A DNA stretch of 64,000 nucleotides from Antedon bifida (taxonomy: Eukaryota > Echinodermata > Crinoidea > Comatulida > Antedonidae): positions 18,042,001-18,106,000 of the forward strand of contig OY727097.1 in NCBI GenBank assembly GCA_963402885.1. Reading direction: 5' to 3'. Below, one piece after another: positions 49,701 to 61,700 of this stretch. Position numbers and translations under genes: made by a program. The notes under the pieces are model-generated. The model was not told the DNA's origin and did not search any database. It saw nothing but the letters and a program-made list of their open reading frames with translations. Numbering within the stretch: the stretch's first letter is position 1; every line of letters starts with the position of its first letter.

Positions 49701-52700
49701 TAAAAATGACAAAATGCGCAAATTAATTGCATCAAAGTGCTGAAAATGGTGAAAAATAATGCATTTTTAAAATGAAAATAATTCTTTAGAATGCAAGATG
49801 ACCCCCAATTTTTTTAACTTATTCTGGAAGCCATTAAGTTGTAGATATGAATTCATGTACACATTTTACGTACAAAATGTTTTGACGTCATCAAATGGCC
49901 ACTTGAATTTAAAAATTAGGATTTTTTATCTTTTTGTGTAGAATATCACATTCAACAGAGCGCATCTTGTTTATGTGTGCTCGAATTTTGCACAAATTTC
50001 AGTATGTGCTTGCTTAATTAATTATCTTTATCATGAGTTGACACTATTTTCTTTTTGATGACGTCATCATGCGTAAAAACTTGAATAACGTAGGCCGTGT
50101 AATTTCACCTTCGCAGTAAATTTGAATATCTTACAGCTCTTCAGAATTGAAGGTTACTTTGATGATTATAATTTGTTATGAAAGCTGATGAAATGTAGAT
50201 ATGAATTCATATAAAAATCAAGCCTATCGGATGTTGTGACGTTAACATATGGCCAGTTGATGTGAAAAAGTAGTTTTTTCATATTTTTCGTCAAAGTAAT
50301 ACACATTTCAAAGAGCGCGCACAGCGCTTCTACGTGCCAAATTTTTTTCCAAATCTTATATTTTTTTGCTCAATTAATTATCTTTCGAAATTGTCATCTT
50401 AAAGTTTTGTTTGATAACGCCATCATTCGAAAAAATTAGAACATGATGTGTGTCCCGTAATTTCACCTATGCTACACTGTATATAGATATACAGTATATA
50501 CTGTACATATTGTATATGGCATATAGGCACAACTCAGCACTATAAGCGTATAATAGGATGGCATACATCAACATTTTCCGATCGTATGTTAACGTACGTG
50601 CATGTTTAAAAAAAATTAATTTCAGTAAAATGATAAAAATGATCACCTATAATTCGTCAAAGTGACGAATTAAATTCTAGTGAGAAATTGTTTTTGTAAA
50701 ACAAAAAATGTTTCTTCGCAATTTCTTTCTGTACAGATTTTGTGTAACAAATATCTCAAAAAGTTTAATGTCAATGATTACCAAAATTTCTGAATGTCTT
50801 TCAAATACTTTAACTTAGTCCTAATAAGCTTTTCAGCGTGATCACTCATCCGTGACGTCATTTAGACGCCATTTTGTGAAATCACATTATCAATCATATC
50901 TCCATAATTCATTATCACATATTAATGAAATTCACTACACGTAAACTTTAGGTCAAGGGTAAAAATATTAACAAATAAAAACGCGCGCACACGTAGGGTC
51001 ATGCGCGTGAAATCGCGCGTTAAAAATTTAAAAAGCTCAAAATTAAGTTTTGATCAATTTAGAGCATGAATTAGGCCATTTGCGTGTTTCAAAAAATTAC
51101 TGCGCAAAAACACGTTTTTGCGCGTGCGTACATAGGAAGCGTAAAAAATAAAATTGTTTTGTACAAATTGCATTCTACTCATCTTCCTTAATACATTCAC
51201 CAAATTTGAGTCCATTCCGACTTAAAATAACGCTATATGAGCACGTTAAAAATGACAAAATGCGCACATTAATTGTACCAAAGTGCTGAAAATGGTGAAA
51301 AATAAGGCCTTTTGAAAATGAATATAAATCTTCAGAATGACAGGTGACCCCTAATTTTTTTAACTTATTCGGGAAGCCATTGGGTTGTAGATACATATTC
51401 ATGTACACATTAGACGTACAAAATGGTATGACGTCATCAAATGGCCACTTGAATTTAAAAATTAGTAATTTTTATCTTTTTGTGTGGGTTATCACATTCA
51501 ATAGAGCGCATCTCCGTTATTTGAGCCCGATTTTCGCAAAAATTTTAGAATGTGCTTGCTGAATTGATTATCTTTCTCATGGGTTGTAAACATTTTTATT
51601 TTGATGACGTCATCACGCGTAAAAACTTGAATAACCTAGGTCATGTAATTTTAGCTACACCATACATTTGAATATCTAATAGCTCTTCAGAATTAAAGGT
51701 GACCTTGAAGATTATAACTTATTATGAAAGCTGTTGAAATGTAGATATGAATTCATATAAAAATTAAGCCTATCGGATGTTGTGATGTTATCATATGGCC
51801 AGTTGAAGTTAAAACGTAGTTTTTAGATTTCTTTAGTCGAAGTTATACAAATTTCAATGAGCGCGCATTGCGCTTCTACGTATCAAATTTTCTTCCAATC
51901 CTTATATTTATTTGCTCAATTCATTATCTTTCGAAATTGTCATCTTCGAGTTTATTTTGATAATTCCATCATACCAACAAATTTGAACATGATGTGGGTT
52001 CCATAATTTCACCTATGCTACACTGTATATAGATATACAGTATATACTGTACATATTGTATATGACACATAAGAGGTACAACTCAGCACTATAAGTGTAT
52101 ATGCATCATGTCATAGGATGGCGTACATCAGCTTTTTACGATCGTATGTTAACGTATGTGCATGTTAAAAAATGTTAATTTCATTAAAATGATAAAAATG
52201 ATCACCTATAATTCGTCAAAGTGACGAATTAAATTCTAGTTTATTTTTTTTTTTATTTTTTTTATTCTTTCTGTACACTTTTTGTGTAACAAATATCTCA
52301 AAAAGTTGAATGGCAATGATCACAAACATTACACAATGTCTTTCAAATACTTTAACTTAGACATAATAAGCTTTTCAGCGTGATCACTCATCCGTGACGT
52401 CATTTATATGCCATTTTGTGAAATCACAATATCAATCATATCTTTACTATTCATTATCACATATTAATGAAATTCACTACAAGTAAACTTCAGGTCAAGG
52501 TAAAAATATTAGAAAATAAAAACTTGCGCGTTTCAAGGTCATGCGCGTGAAATCGCGCGTTAAAAATTTAAAAAGCCCAAAATTAAGTTTTGATCAATTT
52601 AGAGCATGAATCAGGCCATTTGCGTGTTTCAAAAAATTACTGCGCAAAAACACGTTTTTGCGCGTGCGTACATAGAATGCGTAAAAAATACAATTTTTTT

Positions 52701-55700
52701 GTACAAATTGCATTCTACTCATCTTCCTTAGTACATTCACTAAATTTGAGTCCATTCAGACTTAAAATAACGCTATACGAGCACGTTAAAAATGACAAAA
52801 TGCGCACATTAATTGTACAAAAGTGCTAAAAATGGTAAAAAATAAGGCCTTTTTAAAATGAATATAACTCTTCAGAATGGAAGATGACCCCCATTTTTTT
52901 TAACTTATTATGGAAGTTAATGAGTTGTAGATATAAATGTATATACCTATTAGACGTACAAAATGGTATGACGTCATCATTTGGCCACATGAATTTTTAA
53001 AATAGGGTTTTTTCCCATTTTGTCATAGACCACCATATTCAACAGAGCGTAACTCGCTTATCTGTGCTCGATTTTTTTTAAATTTTTAATATATTCTACC
53101 TCAACCAATTATGTTACTCATGAGTTGCCAATATTTTCATTTCGATGACGTCATCACATCTTAAAATTTGAATAACGGGGGTTACGTAATTTCACCTACA
53201 ACGTATAGTTGAATACCTTACATCTCTTCTGAATTAAAGTTGACCTTGATGTTTATAACTTATTATGAGAGCTGGTGAAATGTAGATATGAATGCATATA
53301 AAAATTAAGCCTATCGAATGTTATGAAGTTACCATATGGCCAGTTGAAGTTAAAAAGTAGTTTTTTCATCTCTTTCGTCAAAGTTATACACATTTTGAAG
53401 AGCGCGCACCGCGCTTCTACGTGCCAAATTTTCTTCTAATTGTTATATTTTATTGCTCAATTCATTATCTTTCGATATTGGTATCCACAAGTTTATTTTG
53501 ATAATGTCATCAGTGCAAAAAACTTAGAACATGATGTGTGTCCGTAATTTCACCAATGCTACACTGTATATAGATATACAGTATACTGTACATAATGTGA
53601 TATGACATATAATAGGCACAACTAAGCACTATAAGCGTATAATAGGATGGCATACATCAACATTTTCCGATCGTATGTTAACATACGTGCATGTTTAAAA
53701 AATATTAATGTCAATAAATTTATAAAAATGATCACCTATAATTCGTCAAAGTGACGAATTAAATTCTAGTTTTTTATTCTTTCTGTACACTTTTTGTGTA
53801 ACAAATATCTCAAAAAGTTGAATGGCAATGATCACAAAAATTACACAATGTCTTTCAAATACTTTAACTTAGACATAATAAGCTTTTCAGCGTGATCACT
53901 CATCCGTGACGTCATTTATACGCCATTTTGTGAAATCACAATATCAATCATATCTTTACTATTCATTATCACATATTAATGAAATTCACTACAAGTAAAC
54001 TTCAGGTCAAGGTAAAAATATTAGAAAATAAAAACTTGCGCGTTTCAAGGTCATGCGCGTGAAATCACGCGTTAAAAATTTAAAAAGCCCAAAATTAAGT
54101 TTTGATCAATTTAGAGCATGAATCAGGCCATTTGCGTGTTTCAAAAAATTACTGCGCAAAAAAAATATTTTGCGCGCGCAATACTTAAAAAGCGTAAAAA
54201 ATGCGAAATTTTTTTACAAATCGCATTCTACTCACCATCCTTAGTACATTCACCAAATTTGAGTGAGTTCCGACTTAAAATAACGCTATACGAGCAGGAT
54301 AAAAATGACAAAATGCGCAAATGAATTGCATCAAAGTGCTGAAAATGGTGAAAAATAATGCATTTTTAAAATGAAAATAATTCTTTAGAATGCAAGATGA
54401 CGCCCAATTTTTTTAACTTATTCTGGAAGCCATTAAGTTGTAGATATGAATTCATGTACACATTTTACGTACAAAATGTTTTGACGTCATCAAATGGCCA
54501 CTTGAATTTAAAAATTAGGATTTTTTATCTTTTTGTGTAGAATATCACATTCAACAGAGCGCATCTTGTTTATGTGTGCTCGAATTTCGCACAAATTTCA
54601 GTATGTGCTTGCTTAATTAATTATCTTTATCATGAGTTGACACTATTTTCTTTTTGATGACGTCATCATGCGTAAAAACTTGAATAACGTAGGCCGTGTA
54701 ATTTTACCTTCGCAGTAAATTTGAATATCTTACAGCTCTTCAGAATTGAAGGTTACCTTGATGATTATAATTTGTTATGAAAGCTGATGAAATGTAGATA
54801 TGAATTCATATAAAAATCAAGCCTATCGGATGTTGTGACGTTAACATATGGCCAGTTGAAGTGAAAAAGTAGTTTTTTCATATTTTTCGTCAAAATAATA
54901 TACATTTCAAAGAGCGCGCGCAGCGCTTCTACGTGCCAAATTTTTTTCCAAATCTTATATTTTTTGCTCAATTAATTATCTTTCGAAATTGTCATCTTAA
55001 AGTTTTGTTTGATAACGCCATCATTCGAAAAAATTAGAACATGATGTGTGTCCCGTAATTTCACCTATGCTACACTGTATATAGATATACAGTATATACT
55101 GTACATATTGTATATGGCATATAGGCACAACTCAGCACTATAAGCGTATAATAGGATGGCATACATCAACATTTTCCGATCGTATGTTAACGTACATGCA
55201 TGTTTAAAAAAAATTAATTTCAGTAAAATGATAAAAATGATCACCTATAATTCGTCAAAGTGACGAATTAAATTCTAGTTGTTATTAGGTGATCATTTAG
55301 AATAAAATGATCACCTATTGTTATTGTATAAAATCTTTATTATTTTTTTAGGTGATCATTTAGAATAAAATGATCACCTATTGTTATTGTATAAAATCTT
55401 TATTGGTTATCCGCAACTTAGTTGCAGGATAACCCATGTGATTGTAAATATCTTTTTTTTTTTCATCTTCTTTGTTATTCTTCTTTCTTTCCCGGATTTT
55501 TGTGTGTCGCATATCCCCTATTGCTTGTGAACGTAACTTTGTATAACTTTGTCAAAAGATTGGCCTGTAGCTGTAGATGTGCAAGAAACTTCGTTATATG
55601 ACGTTAGAGTCACGCAGCGTAAGTTACGTGCGATTTAATGAATTTCAATGATTGATCATAGATTATAAACCAAAAGTCATTTTGTATTGACACTTACTGA

Positions 55701-58700
55701 AAATTTAAGTCATATCAAGCGCAAACTTTCTATGGATTAAAAATGGCATGTTTCACAAGAAGTTACGCGCGCACGCGCATTTAAAATTTTAAAATGCGCA
55801 AAATTAATTTCTAATCAACTTTCTACGCTGATCATGACATTTTGAGCATGTCAAAAATTCCCACGCGCGCGAAAACATTTACGCGTAAGGTGCGCACGGA
55901 GCATGAAAATCATGTGTTTTTCTCTTGAATTATGATTTTCCAGCCTTTCCTAGTCATTTTAAAAAAGATTGACATCATTTCAAATTAAAATGATGTCATA
56001 CGAACACGTTGATTTAGACAATTTGCGTGCGTTTTAGTTGCAAAAGTGACAAAATATTGTCAAAATTATGCCTACTTTAAATCTATTATAGCTCCTCAGG
56101 ATCAACCGTTACCCCCAATTTTTTTAATTTAATATGTAAGCAGATATGTTGTAGATATGAATTCATGCAGAATCTTTACCCCTCGGATATTATGACGTCA
56201 TCGTATGGCCACACGAATGTAAAATATTGGATTTTTGACTGTTTCGTTATTGCTCATTACATTAAAGACCCCTTCCCTGCAATTTTGGACGTTTTTTGGA
56301 AAATAATACATATATATCACTTTAAAAACATTAAACCATGTCATTCCTTGTCTTAAATGTACGTTTTATGGTAAATTATGATAAAAGTGAGAAACAATGC
56401 ACTACCTAAGTAGCTCGCAGCGATCGACCTCTCGTGGACGGTCTTAGGCCTAGCCTAGCTAGGCTTAGTTTTGTAGGCCTAGCTGGTAAACATCGGTAAC
56501 GTACGAACATCGTACGCTAGCTATATACCTAGCCTGACGTTGTATAGTTGCTGTATTAATTGTCTTTCTATTTTTGCCAGACTCTGTTGATACAAATTGG
56601 GGAAAACCCGGTATTTTCGCTGAAAAGTTAGGAGTCTTCCATTTGTTTTGGCCTCACGATCGATCGAAAAGTGGGCGAATTACAGGTGAAAAACAAAAAT
56701 ATCAATCCGCGCGCAATGCATTTTGGGATTTATAGCGGGCCGCTATAATTATTAGAATCGACTTATTTTTCACATTATTAACCGTTTAAAGACGAAAAAA
56801 GTTATCGCAATAGGACCATATAGTATTATTTTTACATTAAATATAGTTTGTGATCTTAAATTAGATCTAAAAAACGTAGGGAAGGGGGCTTTAAATAGAG
56901 CGCATCTCACTTATACGTATTCCATTTCCTCATATATTTTAATACTGTCTAGGTCAATCAACTATCTTTCGCATGAGTTAAAAATATTTTAATTTTTATG
57001 ACGTCATCATGTCTAAAAATGTAAATAACCTGGTTCACCTATTTTCATCTTTACAGTAAATTTCAATCTGTTATAGCTCGTCAGAATAAAAAGTGATAAT
57101 CATGATTAAAACGTTTTCTGGAAGCTATTGGATTGTAGATACAAATTCATGTGAATATTTTGCCAATCAGATGTTGTGACGTCATTATATAGGCAGTTGA
57201 ATTCAAAAGGTCATATTTTCATCTCTTGCGTAAAAGTTCATTGCGTTTAAACGAGAGCGCATCTCTCTTTTACGTGCCCAAAATTCATCAAATTTGTATT
57301 AATGTAATTATTTAGATAATTATCTTAATATAAAATATCTTTATATGTCAATTTGATGATGTCATCGTGTTAATAATTGGATTTAAAAGATGGGTCTCGT
57401 AATTTCGTCTATGCTACACTGTATATAACATACAATGTATTCTGTAAATACTGTAATATGCTGTATGCTACAAAATAGGTACAATTCAACACTGTAAACA
57501 TACTTAATTTATGTCACAGGATGGCATAACAATTTTCGAAGTTCATATAGTTTAAAGTATGTGCATGTTGCATTTGCGCGGATAACCCGAACTCGTCAAA
57601 GTGACGAGTTCAAATCTAGTTCTTCTTCTTCTTCTTCTTTCTGTACACTTTTTGTGTAACAAATATCTCAAAAAGCTAAATGTCAATGATTACCAAAATT
57701 TCACAATGTCTTTCAAATACTGTAACTTAGTCCTAATAAGCTTTTCAGCGTGATCACTCATCCGTGACGTCACGTATACGCTATTTTGTGAAATCACATT
57801 ATCAATCATATCTCCATAATTCATTATCACGTATTATTGAAATTCACTACACGTAAACTTCAGGTCAAGGTAAAAAATATTAATAAATAAAAACTTGCGC
57901 GTTTCAAGGTCATGCGCGTAAAATCGAGCGTTAACATTTTAAAAAGCTCAAAATTAAGTTTTGATCAATTTAGAGCATGAATTAGACCATTTGCATGTTT
58001 CAAAAAATTACTGCGCAAAAACACGTTTTTGCGTACGCAATTCTTAAAAAGCGTAAAAAATAAAATTTGATGTATACATCACATTCTACTCACAATCCTT
58101 AGTACATTCTTCGACTTTGAGTCCATTCCGACTTAAAATAACGCTATACGAGCATGTTAAAAATGACAAAATGCGCACATTAATTGTACAAAAGTGCTAA
58201 AAATGGAATGGAAGGTGACCCCCAATTTTTTTAACTTAATATGGAAGCCAATAAGTTGTAGATATAAATGTATACACACATTAGACGTACAAAATGGTAT
58301 GACGTCATCAAATGGCCACTTGAATTTAAAAATTAGGAATTTTTATCTTTTTGTGTAGATTATCACATTCAATAGAGCGCATCTCCGTTATTTGAGCCCG
58401 ATTTTTGCACAAATTTCAGTATGTGCTTGCTTAATTATTTAACTTTCTCATGAGTTGTCAGCGTTTTCATTTTGATGACGTCATCACGTGTAAAAACTTG
58501 AATAACCTGAGTCGTGTAATTTCACCTACACCATACAGTTGAATATCTTACAGCTTTTCAGAATTAAAAGTGACCTTGAAAATTTTAACTTATTTAGAAA
58601 GCTGATGAAATGTAGATATGAATTCATATAAAAATTAAGCCAAACAAATGTTGTGATGTTTTCATATAGCCAGTTGAAGTTAAAAAGTAGTTTTTAAATT

Positions 58701-61700
58701 TCTTTTGTCAAAGTTATACAAATTTCAAAGAGCGCGCATTGCGCTTCTACGTATCAAATTCTCTTCCAATTCTTATATTTATTTGCTCAATTCATTATCT
58801 TTCGAAATTGTCATCTTCGAGTTTATTTTGATAATTCCATCATACCAAAAAATTTGAACATGATGTGGGTTCCATAATTTCACCTATGCTACACTGTATA
58901 TAGATATACAGTATATACTGTACATATTGTATATGGCATATAATAGGCACAGCTCAACACTATAAGCATATAATAGGATGGAATACATCATCATTTTCTG
59001 ATCGTATGTTAACGTACGTGCATGTTTAAAAAAAATAATTTCGGTAATTAATTAATCAATTAATGTCAATAAAATGATAAAAATGATCACCTATAATTCG
59101 TCAAAGTGACGAATTAAATTCTAGTTTCTTTTTATTCTTTCTGTACACTTTTTGTGTAACAAATATCTCAAAAAGTTTAATGTCAATGATTACCAAAATT
59201 TCACAATGTCCTTTAAATACTTTAACTTAGCCATAATAAGCTTTTCAGCGTGATCACTCATCCGTGACGTCATTTATACGCCATTTTGCGAAATCACATT
59301 ATCAATCATATCTCCATAATTCATTATCACATATTAATGAAATTCACTAAACGTAAACTTCAGGTCAAGGGTAAAAATATTAGCAAATAAAAACACTCGC
59401 GCACGTAGGGTCATGCGCGTGAAATCGCGCGTTAAAAATTTAAAACGCTCAAAATTAAGTTTTGATCAATTTAGAGCATGAATTAGGCCATTTGCGTGTT
59501 TCAAAAAATTACTGCGCAAAAACACGTTTTTGCGCGTGCGTACATAGGAAGCGTAAAAAATAAAATTGTTTTGTACAAATTGCATTCTACTCATCTTCCT
59601 TAATACATTCACCAAATTTGAGTCCATTCCAACTTAAAATAACGCTATATGAGCACGTTAAAAATAACAAAATGCGCACATTAATTGTACCAAAGTGCTA
59701 AAAAAGGGTAAAAATAAGGTCTTTTTAAAATGACCCCCATTTTTTTAAACTTATTATGGAAGTTAATGAGTTGTAGATATAAATGTATATACACATTAGA
59801 CGTACAAAATGGTATGACGTCATCATTTGGCCACATGAATTTTTAAAATAGGGTTTTTTCCCACTTTGTCATAGACCACCATATTCAATAGAGCGCAAGT
59901 AGCTTATCTGTGCTCAATTTTTTTTAAATTTTTAATATATTCTACCTCAACCAATTATGTTACTCATGAGTTGCCAATATTTTCATTTCGATGACGTCAT
60001 CCCGTCTTAAAATTTGAATAACGGTGGTTCCGTAATTTCACCTACAATGTATAGTTGAATACCTTACAGTTCTTCTGAATTAAAGTTGACCTTGATGTTT
60101 ATAACTTATTATGATAGCTGGTGAAATGTAGATATGAATGCATATAAAAATTAAGCCTATCGAATGTTATGAAGTTACCATATGGCCAGTTGAAGTTAAA
60201 AAGTAGTTTTTTCATCTCTTTCGTCAAAGTTATACACATGTTGAAGAGCGCGCACCGCGCTTCTACGTGCCAAATTTTCTTCTAATTGTTATATTTTATT
60301 GCTCAATTCATTATCTTTCGATATTGGTATCCACAAGTTTATTTTGATAATGTCATCAGTGCCAAAAACTTAGAACATGATGTGTGTCCGTAATTTCACC
60401 AATGCTACACTGTATATAGATATACAGTATATACTGTATATAATGTATATGGCATATAATAGGCACAACTAAGCACTATCAGCGTATAATAGGATGGCAT
60501 ACATCAACATTTTCCGATTGTATGTTAACATACGTGCATGTTTAAAAAATATTAATGTCAATAAATTTATAAAAATGATCACCTATAATTCGTCAAAGTG
60601 ACGAATTAAATTCTAGTTATTCTTCTTTCTGTACACTTTTTGTGTAACAATTATCTCAAAAAGTTGAATAGCAATGATCACAAAAATTTTACAATGTCTT
60701 TCAAATACTTTAACTTAACCATAATAAGCTTTTCAGTGTGATCACTCAACCGTGACGTCATTAATACGCGATTTTGTGAAATCACACTATCAATCATATC
60801 TCCATAACTCTTTATCACATATCAATGAAATTCACTACACGTAAACTTCAGGTCAAGGGTAAAAATATTAGCAAATAAAAACTTACGCGTTTCAAGGTCA
60901 TGCACGTGAAATTGCGCGTTAAAAATTTAAAAAGCTTCAAATTAAGTTTTGATCAATTTAGAGCATGAATTAGGTCATTTGCGTGTTTCAAAAAATTACT
61001 GCGCAAAAACATGTTTTTGCGCGCGCGATACTTAAAAAGCGTAAAAAATACGAATTTTTTGTACAAATCGCATTTTACCCACCATCCTTAGTACATTCAC
61101 CAAATTTGAGTCCGTTCCGACTTAAAATAACGCTATACGAGCAGGTTAAAAATGACAAAATGCGCACATTAATTGCATCAAAGTGCTGAAAATGGTGGAA
61201 AATAGGTCTTTTTTAAAATGAAAATAACTTTTCAGAATGCAAGATGACCCCTAATTTTTTTAACTTATTCGGGAAGCCATTGAGTTGTAGATATGAATTC
61301 ATGTACATATTTGACGTACAAAATGTTGTGACCTCATCAAATGGCCACTTGAATTTAAAAATTAGGATTTTTTAACTTTTTGTGTAGTTTATCACATTCA
61401 ACAGAGCGCATCTCGGTTATTTGTGCTCGAATTTCTCAAAAATTTTAGTATGTGCTTGTTTAATTATTTATCTTTCTCATGAGTTGTCGGCGTTTTCATC
61501 TTGATGACGTCATCATGCGTACAGATTTGAATAACGTAGGTCGTGTAATTTCACCTACACCATACATTTGAATATCTTACAGCTCTTCAGAATTAAAGGT
61601 GACCTTGAAGATCATAACTTATTAAAAAAGCTGATGAAATCTAGATAATAAAAAATAAGCCTATCGGATGTTGAGATGTTATCATATGGCCAGTTGAAGT

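Noticed and set aside
56266-56890. Part of the Helitron-like element itself
   Set aside because: Absent from the sister copy near 46700, and flanked by TTAA with its own inverted ends, so it is a separate insertion.
49519-61189. Recurrent frames such as the one beginning MNQAICVFQKITAQ, seen in several Helitron-like copies
   Set aside because: They recur because the DNA recurs. Frames shift or break between copies, there is no known domain, and composition follows the AT-rich element.
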